Origin: Io17-Chloro-G2 sp034420695
GTDB taxonomy: Bacteria; Chloroflexota; Dehalococcoidia; Lucifugimonadales; UBA3495
Reading direction: 5' to 3'
DNA: 64,000 nt
Assembly (NCBI GenBank): GCA_034420695.1
Contig: DAOULB010000005.1
Location: forward strand, 97,502 to 161,501
Below the pieces are notes generated by a model that ran no database searches, was not told the origin of the DNA, and worked only from the letters and a program-made list of their open reading frames with translations. The position numbers were made by a program, and so were the translations under genes. Position 1 is the first letter of the stretch. Every line of letters starts with the position of its first letter. Positions 42,553 to 51,793 of this stretch are shown piece after piece.

Positions 42553-42951
42553 GCCGGGGTTCTTGCCAAGGTCCAGTGAGGCCACGGGCTCCCCAGAGAA
42601 TTCTCCAGAGAACCAGGGGCCGAGTTTTTCAAATTCCCCGCCATTTCCTCTCATTTTCCGCCACTTTTGAGGTTTGCCGAAGTCCGGCAGCGGCTGAGCA
42701 CTGACTTGGACGGGCTGGGCCTTGGAACGGTTATTCTCCATTTGGCTTTGGGGCATTGGACTCCTGATTGCCTCAGTGGCTGTTTGGGTTGGGTCACCGC
42801 GGCGGCGCGCTGGGGGATGCCCTGAAATTTATGGTAAGGAGCGTTCATCCTGTATGGCAAGGGCAAAGTGTCAGCGTGGAGCGGGTTTCCTGACTGTGCG
42901 GCTTCCGGTGTTTTGTGTGGACCGGGTTCATGGGATTCAAGGCAAGGTTGT
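42553..42951 (+). repeat. Dispersed intergenic repeat, copy B
   Basis: This is the second copy of the element at 1355-1720, in the same orientation, sharing GCTCCCCAGAGA, the ATTTCC/CCATTT block, AAGTCCGGCAG, GCCTCAGTGGC, GATGCCCTGAAA and GGCAAGGGCAAAGTGTCAGC. It contains only one of the 99-bp-type units, with an extra ~20 bp near 42600. Like copy A it sits between divergent genes. The remaining bases to 43110 show nothing further. Confidence 0.7.
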
Positions 42952-43110
42952 CACCAGGTGCCGGGGATGAGGGTTCCAATTCGGTAGCCCCGGCGCGTCC
43001 CGAGGGGGTTTAGCCGGAGGGCAGGCAATGCCGTATACTTCAGGCCCGGCCCGCCACCATTGTAGCCATTGGCGGTCTGGCGGAAATGATAATCACGGAC
43101 GGAGGGGCCC

Positions 43111-44121
43111 ATGACAGGACAGGCCAAGCCGCGGGTGTACTTGATCGGCACCGGGGGCAGCATCTCCTTCGTTGGCCGGGAGCGCACGGACTACATCAAC
43201 TACAGCTACGACAACAAGCACTTCAGCATACAGGAGCTGATGGACCGGGTGCCGGAGGTGAGGGACTTTGCCGAGGTGTTGCCGGAGCAGTACCTGAACT
43301 TGGGCAGCACCGACATACTGCCGGCCCACTGGCTGGGGCTGGCGGGGCGCATCAACCGTATCTTCCAGGATGACCCCGATACCGCTGGGGTGGCGGTCAC
43401 CCACGGCACTGCCACCTTGGAAGAGACGGCCTATTTCCTGAACCTGACGGTGAAGAGCCGGAAACCGGTGGTAGTCACCGGGGCGATGCGCCCACCCACG
43501 GCCATGGGCACCGACTCCGACGTGAACCTGATGGACTGCATCCGGGTGGCGGCGGACCCCGGGTCAGCCGGTCGCGGGGTGCTGACGGTGATGAACAACC
43601 AGATCCAGGCGGCCCGGGAGGTTACCAAGACCAACAGCTACCGCTTGGAGACATTCCGCTCCCACGACGTGGGGCTCTTGGGGTATGCCGACGCCGACGG
43701 GCAGGTGGTGTACTACCGGGAAACCACCCGGAGCCACACCGAAACGACCGAGTTCGAGGTAAGCCGGCTGGCGGAACTGCCCCGGGTCGATATCGTCCAC
43801 AGCTACGCCGGGGCCGACGGGCTGCTGGTGGAGGCCTTGGCGGAGGCTGGTGTGCCGGGCATTGTTGCTGGTGGTTTGGGCAGCGGCGGCTCGCCGCCGG
43901 CCTTCATGGCGGCCCTGCGGCAGGCCCAGAGAAAGGGAGCGGTGGTAGTCATAGCCACCCAGGTGGGCAGCGGGAGGGTGACCCTGACCCGCAGGTTCCA
44001 GGAGGAGGGCTACATTGTGGCCGACAACTTGGAGCCAAAAAAGGCCCGGGTCCTGTTGATGCTGGCTTTGACCATCACCAAGGACCCGGGAGAAATACAG
44101 CGGATGATGCTGACCTACTGA
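43111..44121 (+). CDS. Asparaginase family protein with an altered catalytic motif
   Basis: ATG at 43111 follows GGAGGGG. The 336-residue product has the L-asparaginase fold: YLIGTGGSISFVG (first catalytic Thr), the second motif as VTHGTATLEETAYFLNLTV, VVVTGAMRPPTAMGTDSDVN and REVTKTNSYRLETFRS (catalytic Lys). In E. coli type II enzyme the second motif reads HGTDT, and its Asp is part of the catalytic set; here the codon is GCC (Ala). The enzyme may have lost or changed amidohydrolase activity. There is no signal peptide. Confidence 0.88.
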   Translation: MTGQAKPRVYLIGTGGSISFVGRERTDYINYSYDNKHFSIQELMDRVPEVRDFAEVLPEQYLNLGSTDILPAHWLGLAGRINRIFQDDPDTAGVAVTHGTATLEETAYFLNLTVKSRKPVVVTGAMRPPTAMGTDSDVNLMDCIRVAADPGSAGRGVLTVMNNQIQAAREVTKTNSYRLETFRSHDVGLLGYADADGQVVYYRETTRSHTETTEFEVSRLAELPRVDIVHSYAGADGLLVEALAEAGVPGIVAGGLGSGGSPPAFMAALRQAQRKGAVVVIATQVGSGRVTLTRRFQEEGYIVADNLEPKKARVLLMLALTITKDPGEIQRMMLTY

Positions 44122-44179
44122 AAGGCCGACCAGCTATCTGACTCACCAAAGGGCGGCGCCGACAGCCGGAGATGGTTCC

Positions 44180-45394
44180 CTATCCGGGGACCTCATCGTA
44201 GTGGTGGTCCTCTCCGATGACGGCCTCCGACATCAACTCTTCAATCTGCTCGTCGGTGTAGTCCAGCAGGCCCTGCAGCAGTTCCTTATTGTGCTCTCCG
44301 ACTTGGGGGGTAGAGCCTACCACCGCCGGGGTGCGGCTGAAGTGCCAGTAGTCCCCGGAAACCGAGATAGTCCCGGCCAGGAAGTCGGGGACTTCCATCA
44401 GGGCGCCCCGCTCCCAGGGGTGGGGGTCTTCGGCGGCCATGGGGATGGTGTTGACCGGGGCGGCCACCACGTCGTGCCTGGTGAAGTGGTCGATGGCCTG
44501 CTCCATGCTCATGTCGGCCAGCAGTTCCCTGATGGCGGCGTCCACCGTCTCCCGGTTGTTGCCCCGCTCGTGACGGGTGGTGAACCGGGGGTCCTCCAGC
44601 CATTCCGGCTTGCCCAAGGCGTTGCACACCCGGTGCCAGTGGATCTGGTCTCCCGCGGAGAGGAGAACCCAGCCCTCCTTGCAGGGGTAGATGCCGCTGG
44701 GGGGAGCAGTGGTGTCGCCCCTCTTGGGAGCCTGCTTGGTGCCGTGGTAGGCGGTGACCGGTATCTCGGTCATGCTGTAGCCGGTGTCGGCCAAGCAGAC
44801 GTCGATGGACTGGCCCTCACCGGAGCGTTCCCTTTCGTGGAGGGCGGCAAGGGTGCCGATGGCCGAGTGCAGCGCGGTAATCCGGTCGATGATGGGCACG
44901 CCGGTGCGGATGGGAGGCATATCCTCCTCGCCGGTGACCATAGTGATTCCCGACATCGTCTGGCCGATGGGGTCGTAGCCAATCTGGTCACGGTAGGGCC
45001 CGAACTGGCCGTAGGCCGAGACGTTGACCATGATGATGCGGGGGTTCAGCTCCTTGAGCACGTCGTAGCCGAAGCCCATTTTCTCGATGGTGCCGGGCCG
45101 GAAATTCTGGACCAGCACGTCGGACTGCTTGATCAGCTCGGTGAGAATTTCCTTGCCCTTCTCCTTGCGCAGGTCGATGCTCAAGCTCTTCTTGCCCGAG
45201 TTATACTGCACCCAGTAGGAACTTTGCTTCCGCACCCAAGGCCCGTGGTAGCGGGTCTCCTCACCGCCCAGCCGTTCCACCTTGATAACCTCGGCCCCCA
45301 TGCGGGCCAGCACTTGGGCGCAGCGGGGCCCCGCTTGGTGGCGGCCCAAGTCCAAGACTCTTACTCCCTCTAACGGGTGGTTCAATCCGGCCAT
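44180..45394 (-). CDS. CaiB/BaiF family III CoA transferase
   Basis: The 404-residue protein shows VRVLDLGRHQAGPRCAQVLA, MGAEVIKVER, SYWVQYNSGKKSLSIDLRKE, FRPGTIEKMGFGYDVLKELN, the catalytic-region SIDVCLADTGYSM, and HPWERGALMEVPDF near the end. It moves CoA between carboxylic acids in the cytoplasm. The gene is convergent with the asparaginase-like gene. It fits the CoA-thioester chemistry suggested elsewhere in the window. Confidence 0.93.
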   Translation of the reverse strand: MAGLNHPLEGVRVLDLGRHQAGPRCAQVLARMGAEVIKVERLGGEETRYHGPWVRKQSSYWVQYNSGKKSLSIDLRKEKGKEILTELIKQSDVLVQNFRPGTIEKMGFGYDVLKELNPRIIMVNVSAYGQFGPYRDQIGYDPIGQTMSGITMVTGEEDMPPIRTGVPIIDRITALHSAIGTLAALHERERSGEGQSIDVCLADTGYSMTEIPVTAYHGTKQAPKRGDTTAPPSGIYPCKEGWVLLSAGDQIHWHRVCNALGKPEWLEDPRFTTRHERGNNRETVDAAIRELLADMSMEQAIDHFTRHDVVAAPVNTIPMAAEDPHPWERGALMEVPDFLAGTISVSGDYWHFSRTPAVVGSTPQVGEHNKELLQGLLDYTDEQIEELMSEAVIGEDHHYDEVPG

Positions 45395-45532
45395 ACTAGA
45401 GACCCCCTAGACGATGTTGGGCTATTTTAGGTCTCCGCGGGCCAAAGAGCAAGAATTGCCGAGGGCGCCCGGCGGCGGCCCTTGGACGAATGCAGGGCCC
45501 AGTACGGTCCCGGTACGAGCTGCTTAAAATAG

Positions 45533-45561
45533 CCCGTACAATGGGGGTGCCCGTACAATGG
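45533..45561. repeat. Duplicated CCCGTACAATGG motif
   Basis: CCCGTACAATGG occurs at 45533-45544 and 45550-45561, 17 bases apart, each containing a TACAAT that could serve as a -10 box for the DUF2851 gene. No good -35 partner is visible. Confidence 0.45.
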
Positions 45562-45615
45562 AGGTGGAGGGTGTAATATGTTGGGAGAGACGGAGGGCGG
45601 GAGCAAGCTGCGGGC

Positions 45616-47016
45616 ATGGTTTTGCTGATAGCCGAAGATAGCCCCAAGTACCAGGGCCGGGCCGGGCACCCGGACAGGGTCGGGCGCAGGCAGGGGTACG
45701 ACATACCGGAAAGGCTGCTGGCCCGGCTGTGGCGGCAGCGGGCGGCCCGGCAGGCTTGGTTGCGCACCGCCGGAGGGGCGAGGGTGCGGGTGCTCTACCC
45801 GGGACGGCCCGGGGGCGGCGCCGGCCCCGACTTCCGGGAGGCGCTGCTGGAGGTGGAGGGCCAAGGCCTGGTGCGGGGCGACGTGGAACTCCACGTGCAG
45901 CAACGGGACTGGAGCAGCCACGGCCATTCGGGTGACCCCAACTACAACGGCGTGGTGCTCCATGCGGTGCTAGGGGTAGAGTCGAATTCCACCACCCTGC
46001 ACAACGGCGGGGAAGCCCCGGTGGTTTCACTGGCTCCTTTATTGGACGGGGAGGAAGAGGGGACGCCCAGCGGGGACGGCGGAGAAGAACAGTTGGTTTC
46101 CTTCGCGCCCCTGACGGAGGGCGGAGAGGATGGGGCGCCCGGCAGGGACGGCGGAGAAGAGACCGGGGTTTCCGGCTACCTGTGGGGCTTGCTGGAGACC
46201 ATGGGCTACCCCAGACCCGGGTCGCTGCAAGAGGCGGGCGCCCTGCTGGACCGGGCCGGGGAGCAGCGTTTCGAGGCAAAGAGGATGGGTTACGCCCGGC
46301 TGCTCGATGAGACGGGCAGGGGGCAGGCGGCCTTGGAGCAGGCCCTTTACGAGGCCATGATGGAAGGGCTGGGCTACAGGGCCAACCAGCAGGGGTTCTT
46401 GGGGCTGGCCCAACGGGCGCCTTGGCGGAGGTTGGTAGAACTGAGCGGCGGCCTGGAGCGGGAAGAGGCGCAGCCAGCGGTCCAGAGTTGGCTTGCCTTG
46501 GTTTCCGGGTTGAGGAGCGGGGCGGAAAGTCCCGGCGGGCTGCCCAAGGGGCTGGGGCCCCCGTTGGCCCCCGGTGACTGGCGGTTGTCGGGACTGCGGC
46601 CGCCCAACCACCCGTTGCGGCGCATGGCAGGGGCGGCGGCATGGGTGCAGCGTTTCGGAGAGCGGGGGCTGGCCCGGGGGCTGCGGCTGACTTGCGAGTC
46701 CGGGTCACCGGCAGGACTGACCAAGGCACTGCAGGTTGACGGCCCGGAGGGAGGCGGCGCCCCCATAGGGAAGGGCCGGGCACGGGATATCGCGGTGAAC
46801 GTGGTTTTGCCTTTTCTGCAGGCCGCCGACCCCGACGTGAGTACCGGCAGCAGGTACCAGTCCCTTTACCTCAGGTTTGGCAAGCTCCAAGAGAACGAGC
46901 TGACCAAGGAGATGTCCCGCCGGCTGCTGCCGGCCCCGTGGCGTTCCGCGGCCAACTCGGCCCGGAGGCAGCAGGGGCTGCTGCACCTGCAGCGGCTGCT
47001 GGCTGGCGCTTCCTGA
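45616..47016 (+). CDS. DUF2851 family protein
   Basis: The 466-residue product matches DUF2851: YDIPERLLARLWRQR, VRVLYPGRPGGGAGPDFREA, GDVELHVQQRDWSSHGHSGD and PNYNGVVLHAVLGV. After about residue 135 there is an acidic insertion with two near-repeats (VVSLAPLLDGEEEG, LVSFAPLTEGGEDG) before the rest of the domain. Function is unknown. The family is frequent in Chloroflexota and Bacteroidota by my recollection, so the gene supports the taxonomic guess. Confidence 0.85.
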   Translation: MVLLIAEDSPKYQGRAGHPDRVGRRQGYDIPERLLARLWRQRAARQAWLRTAGGARVRVLYPGRPGGGAGPDFREALLEVEGQGLVRGDVELHVQQRDWSSHGHSGDPNYNGVVLHAVLGVESNSTTLHNGGEAPVVSLAPLLDGEEEGTPSGDGGEEQLVSFAPLTEGGEDGAPGRDGGEETGVSGYLWGLLETMGYPRPGSLQEAGALLDRAGEQRFEAKRMGYARLLDETGRGQAALEQALYEAMMEGLGYRANQQGFLGLAQRAPWRRLVELSGGLEREEAQPAVQSWLALVSGLRSGAESPGGLPKGLGPPLAPGDWRLSGLRPPNHPLRRMAGAAAWVQRFGERGLARGLRLTCESGSPAGLTKALQVDGPEGGGAPIGKGRARDIAVNVVLPFLQAADPDVSTGSRYQSLYLRFGKLQENELTKEMSRRLLPAPWRSAANSARRQQGLLHLQRLLAGAS

Positions 47017-47055
47017 GGCGCCTGGGTTCCCGGTGCTGCTGCTTGGCCGCGATTT

Positions 47056-47397
47056 TTACTTGTCGGCCAGGGGCACCGCCAGGGAGACTCGGAATTCATC
47101 CCCCAGGCTCCGGGCGATGTGGCCGTGGCCGGTGATGTCTTCGGCAACCAGCACGTCGCCGGGCACTAACTGCACCTTGGTGCCGTCGGCCACCTCGAAC
47201 TCGGCGGTGCCGGACAGGTTCACCACATACTGGCGCCGGGGAGCGGTGTGGTAGTCGGAGAAGGAGGGAGACTCCCGGCGGCCCAGGGTGATGTCTCCGG
47301 AGCCGATGGGGAATACCAGCTCGGCGAACTGGTCGGGGGTCAGGTCCTCGAAGTGGGACTCGCCGTCGTCTCCGGAAAAGACGCGTACTATCCGCAT
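47056..47397 (-). CDS. Small cupin-like protein, paralogue of 24754-25089
   Basis: The 113-residue product shares with its paralogue the start IVRVFSGDDGESH, the central SFSDYHTAPRRQYVVNLSG and VLVAEDITGHGHIARSLGD. The motif-1 His pattern is reduced (DYHTAPRRQ against DWHHAPRRQ). Function unknown. It is convergent with the DUF2851 gene. Confidence 0.75.
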   Translation of the reverse strand: MRIVRVFSGDDGESHFEDLTPDQFAELVFPIGSGDITLGRRESPSFSDYHTAPRRQYVVNLSGTAEFEVADGTKVQLVPGDVLVAEDITGHGHIARSLGDEFRVSLAVPLADK

Positions 47398-47629
47398 GAC
47401 GTTTCCTCCTGTTGAATCCTTGCTGTTGAAGTGTGGCGGCGGACAGGCCGGCGGCGCGGTGCCACCGGCGACAGGCCGCTGCCAAGCATAGCCTTGCCGC
47501 AGCGGGGAATCAATACCCCGGCAGTTTGGCCCACTTCAGTCCGGGCCCTGGAAGCTGGAACCCCGGCAGAGTGGACCCCGGCAGCTAGGGTTGAATTGCC
47601 TCGGGCGTGACCATCCAAGGTCCTCAGGC

Positions 47630-47699
47630 TTCCGGATCCCCGATTCCGGATCCCCGATTCCGGATCCCCGATTCCGGCCTCCCGATTCCGGCCTCCCGA
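47630..47699. repeat. Five 14-bp tandem repeats and a -10 box in spacer
   Basis: Three TTCCGGATCCCCGA units and two TTCCGGCCTCCCGA units run head to tail from 47630 to 47699, followed by a partial unit. Upstream, CCCCGGCAG recurs three times between 47510 and 47590. Downstream, a consensus TATAAT at 47735-47740 lies inside GGTATAATACC, 45 bases before the next gene, without an obvious -35. Nothing else is seen in 47398-47784. Confidence 0.65.
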
Positions 47700-47784
47700 T
47701 TCCGGGGGTCTGCGGTTGCTTGATGCTCGGGGGGTATAATACCGGCGGCCGTAATCTTGGGAACTTTGGACCGGGAGGCGGGCG

Positions 47785-48579
47785 TTGAGCGGCGTGGACT
47801 ACACCAAGCTGGACCGTTGGGAGATTTCCATGGGTTCCTTCTACCCCAGGAGAAACTGGACGCCGACGCCGACGGGCTGCCAGGACTACATGCTGCCGGT
47901 GGAACCGGAGGTGGGCCTCTCGGCACGGTTTCATCCGGCGGGGCTGGAGAGCCCGACCATTCTGTTTTTCTACGGCAACGGGGAGACGGCCTGCGATTAC
48001 GACGATATTGCGCCTCTCTACAACCAGATAGGGGTCAACTTCCTGGCGGCCGACTACCGGGGCTACGGCAGGAGCGGCGGCAGTCCGTCCTTCTCCACCA
48101 TGCTTTCCGACTCTGTGGAGGTATTGAAGCAGGCCAAGAGAATGCTGGAAGGAGGCGGTTACCGGGGAGAATTGTTCGTCATGGGCCGCTCCATGGGGCG
48201 GCACGCCGCTTTTGAACTGGCGGCCGGCGAACTGGCCGGGGGCTCTGGAAAGGGCTTGGCCGGGGTAATAGTAGAGAGCGGCCGTCCCACCTTGGGCCAG
48301 TTCACCCGGGGGCTGGCGCCGGAGGAGGCGAAGAGGTTCGCCGAGGCCTACCGGGAGAAGGTCAGGTCAATATCGCTGCCGCTGCTGGTAATTCACGGGG
48401 AGGTGGACACCTTGGCCCCGGTGGAAGAGGCGCGGGCGATGTATGAGGAGGCGTCTTCGGAAAACAAGAAGATGGTCACCATTCCGGGGGCGGGCCACAA
48501 CGACCTGCTGTACCAGGGCATGGGGAAGTACTTTTATGCCATCCAGGAGTTCGTCACCACGGGCTGGCGCACGGGCTGA
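47785..48579 (+). CDS. Alpha/beta hydrolase
   Basis: A TTG start at 47785 follows GGGAGGCGGGCG. The 264-residue product has ILFFYGNGETACDYDDIAPL, DYRGYGRSGG, the nucleophile in VMGRSMGRHAAFELA, the acid in VIHGEVDTLAPVEEA, and the His in PGAGHNDLLYQG. It is a serine hydrolase or esterase of the BAAT/S9-like type, likely cytoplasmic; substrate unknown. Confidence 0.88.
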   Translation: MSGVDYTKLDRWEISMGSFYPRRNWTPTPTGCQDYMLPVEPEVGLSARFHPAGLESPTILFFYGNGETACDYDDIAPLYNQIGVNFLAADYRGYGRSGGSPSFSTMLSDSVEVLKQAKRMLEGGGYRGELFVMGRSMGRHAAFELAAGELAGGSGKGLAGVIVESGRPTLGQFTRGLAPEEAKRFAEAYREKVRSISLPLLVIHGEVDTLAPVEEARAMYEEASSENKKMVTIPGAGHNDLLYQGMGKYFYAIQEFVTTGWRTG

Positions 48580-48726
48580 ATTGACCCCCTGAGCCCGGCG
48601 CCGGTGTGGTATTCTGGGCTGGAGCAAACCCCCCACACCGGGCGTGACTTGCCTTGAAGGCCCCGGAACGATAACCACTGGACTATAACCCCGGACGACA
48701 ACACCGGGACAACGACAGGAGCGAAC

Positions 48727-49629
48727 ATGTCCTACGCAAACGTGAACGGCGTGAACCTGTACTACGAAGACCACGGCTACCAAGACCACGGCAATAGGCC
48801 GGCGGTGATTTTGACACCGGGAGGCAGGGTGGACCACAACGGGCTTAGGCCCATTGGTGCGCTGCTATCGGCCCACTTCCGGGTCATCCTCCACGACCGG
48901 CGCAACTGCGGCAAGTCGGATGTGGCCATCGGCGGCGGGCCATCGGAGCAGCACTTGTGGGCCGAAGAGATGGCGGGGCTGCTGGAGCACATCGGCGCCG
49001 CCCCGGCCTACGCTGCCGGGGGGTCGGCCGGCTCCCGGACCTCGCTTACCTTGGCGGTGCGGCACCCGGAGGCGGTCAAGGGGCTGTTCGTCTGGGAGGT
49101 CAGCGGCGGCCCCAACAGCGCCCGGGAGACGGGGCCCAACTACTACGGCCAGTTTATCGACGCTGCGGAGCAGGGGGGCATGGAGGCAGTGGCGAAGACC
49201 GAGTTCTTCGCCCAGCGCATTGCCGACAATCCAGCCAACGAAGAGGTATTGCTTTCCATGGACGTTGGGGAATTTCTATCGGCGATGCGGCGCTGGGAGG
49301 AGTCCTACTATGCGCCCAACCCGGTGAGCGAGCTGAGCGAAGAGCAGTTGAGCTCGATCTCCTGCCCCTTGGTGATTTTCGAGGGCAACACCCCCGACGA
49401 GGTGCACCACAGGTCGGCGGCGGAGGCGCTGCACCGGCTGGCGCCCCACTCGGAACTGCGGCCATCGGCTTGGACCCACGAGGAGTGGGACGTGATCGGG
49501 CAGCACGACCACACCTTCCCCGGCATAGCCGCCACCAACCGGTACTCGATGAAGGCGCCCTTTTACGCCGCCCAGTTGAAGGAGTTCATCGAAAGAATGG
49601 AAGCCCGGCAGCCAGCGGCGGCCGCCTGA
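48727..49629 (+). CDS. Alpha/beta hydrolase
   Basis: ATG at 48727 follows GACAGGAGCGAAC. The 300-residue protein has NGVNLYYEDHG, LHDRRNCGKSDV in the usual RGxGxS position, the nucleophile elbow AAGGSAGSRTSLTLA, the acid in VIFEGNTPDEVHHR, and a C-terminal DHTFPG His. It resembles C-C bond hydrolases of ring-cleavage pathways but this is not certain. The monooxygenase gene follows 37 bases later. Confidence 0.88.
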   Translation: MSYANVNGVNLYYEDHGYQDHGNRPAVILTPGGRVDHNGLRPIGALLSAHFRVILHDRRNCGKSDVAIGGGPSEQHLWAEEMAGLLEHIGAAPAYAAGGSAGSRTSLTLAVRHPEAVKGLFVWEVSGGPNSARETGPNYYGQFIDAAEQGGMEAVAKTEFFAQRIADNPANEEVLLSMDVGEFLSAMRRWEESYYAPNPVSELSEEQLSSISCPLVIFEGNTPDEVHHRSAAEALHRLAPHSELRPSAWTHEEWDVIGQHDHTFPGIAATNRYSMKAPFYAAQLKEFIERMEARQPAAAA

Positions 49630-49666
49630 AACGGGGCTGGGACCGCGTGTTCCCTGGGAAAGCAGA

Positions 49667-50845
49667 GTGAATGCGGCTGACGGCAAGGGAAAGACCTACC
49701 GGGAACTGGTGGGGCGGGCGGCGGAGATTGTGCCGGACCTGAAGAAGAGGGCCGCCCGGACGGAAGAGCTGAGGAACCTGCCCCAAGAGACGGTGGACGA
49801 CCTTCACGCCGCCGTGGTGATGCGGGCAGCCCAGCCCCAGCGCTTCGGAGGATACGACGTGGACTACGGGGCGGTGCTGGACATCGCCGCGGAGTTGGGC
49901 CGGGGCTGCGGCTCTACGGCTTGGTGTTACAGCATCTGGGCCAGCCACAACTGGGCGGCGGGCATGTTCCCCTTGGAAGCCCAGGAGGAGTACTGGGCCG
50001 AGTCAAGGGACATCCTGTCCTCGACCTCGTTGAATCCATCCAACTCCAAGGTGGAAGCCGTCGACGGGGGCTACCGTCTCAGCGGGCGGTGGCAGTTCTC
50101 CAGCGGCTGCGATTACGCCCACTGGGTGATGCTGGCGGGAAACGCCCCGGAGGGGCTGGTCTACATGCTATTGCCCCAGTCGGACTACGCCATCGATGAC
50201 ACTTGGCACGTCTCAGGGCTGCGGGGCACCGGGAGCAAGGACATCGTGGTGGAGGAGGCCTTGGTGCCCAAGCACCGGACGGTGCTCCAGGCCCAGATGC
50301 GGGAGGGCCGGCACCCCGGCCGGTTGATCCACAACACGCCCAACTTCCGGATTCCCTTGGGGACGATGTTTTCCTACACCTTGGCCGCCCCGGTCGTGGG
50401 CATGGCCCAAGGGGCCTTGGAGGAGTTCGAAAGACACACCGCGGCCCGGGTCAACTACACTTCGGGGGAGCGGATGGCCGAGTCGGCGCCGGTGCACCTG
50501 CGGGTGGCCGAGGCCGAGGCGGAGATTCACGCCGCCCGGCTGGTGATGGAGAACGACGGGAGGGAGGTCCTGGAGCGGGCTAAACGAGACGAGGATACGA
50601 TGCTGCCGGAGCGGGCCCGGATACGCCGCAACCAGACCTACGTTGCCCGGTTGTCGGTGGAGGCGGTGGACCGACTGTTCGAGGCCAGCGGCGGCCACGC
50701 CATTTTCGACACCAGCCCGTTGCAGCGGTTCCACCGGGACGCCCACGCCGCGGCCCACCACTTCGGATTGTCTTGGGATGCGGTGGCCGAGGAGTATGGG
50801 CGCATACGGCTGGGGTTGGAGCCGAAGAACCCCGGGCGGATTTAG
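49667..50845 (+). CDS. Flavin-dependent monooxygenase, acyl-CoA dehydrogenase fold
   Basis: GTG at 49667 gives 392 residues. Visible are LPQETVDDLHAAVVMRAAQP, FGGYDVDYG, GCGSTAWCYSIWASHNW, GYRLSGRWQFSSGCDYAHWV, GLRGTGSKDIVVEEALVP and a C-terminal helical domain ending in LQRFHRDAHAAAHHFGLSWD. These are typical of HsaA/HpaB-like group D monooxygenases rather than true acyl-CoA dehydrogenases. It would hydroxylate an aromatic with a separate flavin reductase, which is not seen nearby. Confidence 0.85.
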   Translation: MNAADGKGKTYRELVGRAAEIVPDLKKRAARTEELRNLPQETVDDLHAAVVMRAAQPQRFGGYDVDYGAVLDIAAELGRGCGSTAWCYSIWASHNWAAGMFPLEAQEEYWAESRDILSSTSLNPSNSKVEAVDGGYRLSGRWQFSSGCDYAHWVMLAGNAPEGLVYMLLPQSDYAIDDTWHVSGLRGTGSKDIVVEEALVPKHRTVLQAQMREGRHPGRLIHNTPNFRIPLGTMFSYTLAAPVVGMAQGALEEFERHTAARVNYTSGERMAESAPVHLRVAEAEAEIHAARLVMENDGREVLERAKRDEDTMLPERARIRRNQTYVARLSVEAVDRLFEASGGHAIFDTSPLQRFHRDAHAAAHHFGLSWDAVAEEYGRIRLGLEPKNPGRI

Positions 50846-50867
50846 GGGGCGGTCGCCAAGCTGTGGA

Positions 50868-51770
50868 TCAGTTGGCGGCGACAGTTTTCCTTGGGGCGTA
50901 AATCCAGCCTTCGAGTTGGGCGGCTTGAATGATGGAGGGATTCGGGCAATCTTCTGGACGCCGGAATCGACTTCTTTTCTCCCTGTCTGCCCACATTGCT
51001 GCGGCAACTGCGGCAACAATTGAATCCAGAGCGTCATCGCTGAACATGCAGTGGTCGCGAAATTTGTGCAGATTTGGCAAGGGCACACTGGACCTAGTTG
51101 ATAGATTGGCCAGTATTTTCTGACGCTCCTTTAGAGCGTCGAAGCCTCGTTTGTAGGTCTTATGCGGCAGACAGAAGGCGTTAAGCACCGCCCCAGGCAT
51201 TACTTCAAGCAGTTGAGGGCCAGTACGTTCCGGGATGTTTAAAGGTGGAACCCGGAAATTTGAACCCTTTAGTGCCCAAAGATAATGCAACAACTGCATA
51301 CCCCGAAACGTCATCGGAATCATATTGGGTTGTGCTGGATTCAAGGGAGATAAACATTCCTTAAAGAATTCGTCACCCTTCCGTTTGCATTTCTTATATT
51401 CCTTCAAGTCGCCGTCTAGTAGCCTTCGGCGCAAGGAATTCAGAAAGCTTGTTAGGTCACCTAGATCATTCGTAGCTTTCCAGATGGCCGGCATAGAATT
51501 CCCAGGCTTGCTCAATCCCCTATCGTCGAAGATCTTAGGGAATACTACCTCTGGAATCCCGAATGGGAAATCCAAAGCCACGACAGCGTCTGCATTGGTG
51601 TGTAATTTCCTCAATCTCTCTTTCAGGATGTTGTGAGCATCTGTTTCCTCGCGGGCTAGTCGCTCGCAGGCCTCTAATACTAGTGCACCATTCTGTAGTG
51701 TTCCTGTAGTGACCCAAGTGTTGTTGTTGGTTGCGGCCCCACTGAAGTCCACGCCTACAATCTTGGTCAT
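50868..51770 (-). CDS. DUF429-like predicted nuclease
   Basis: The 300-residue protein opens with KIVGVDFSGAATNNNTWVTT, has VVALDFPFGIPE near residue 65 and DDALDSIVAAVAAAMWADRE near 250. This acidic pattern fits the DUF429 RNase H-like fold. Base composition is clearly lower in GC than the neighbours, which suggests acquisition. No partner is obvious. The role is unknown. Confidence 0.7.
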   Translation of the reverse strand: MTKIVGVDFSGAATNNNTWVTTGTLQNGALVLEACERLAREETDAHNILKERLRKLHTNADAVVALDFPFGIPEVVFPKIFDDRGLSKPGNSMPAIWKATNDLGDLTSFLNSLRRRLLDGDLKEYKKCKRKGDEFFKECLSPLNPAQPNMIPMTFRGMQLLHYLWALKGSNFRVPPLNIPERTGPQLLEVMPGAVLNAFCLPHKTYKRGFDALKERQKILANLSTRSSVPLPNLHKFRDHCMFSDDALDSIVAAVAAAMWADREKRSRFRRPEDCPNPSIIQAAQLEGWIYAPRKTVAAN

Positions 51771-51793
51771 CCTAGTGTCCTTTGCAGGCCCGG

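Noticed and set aside
45524..46783. 419-residue minus-strand frame rich in Pro/Arg/Ala
   Set aside because: It is antisense to the DUF2851 gene and has low-complexity composition typical of shadow frames in GC-rich DNA.
47630..47699. CRISPR array
   Set aside because: Units are 14 bp and directly adjacent with no spacers, and no cas genes are present.
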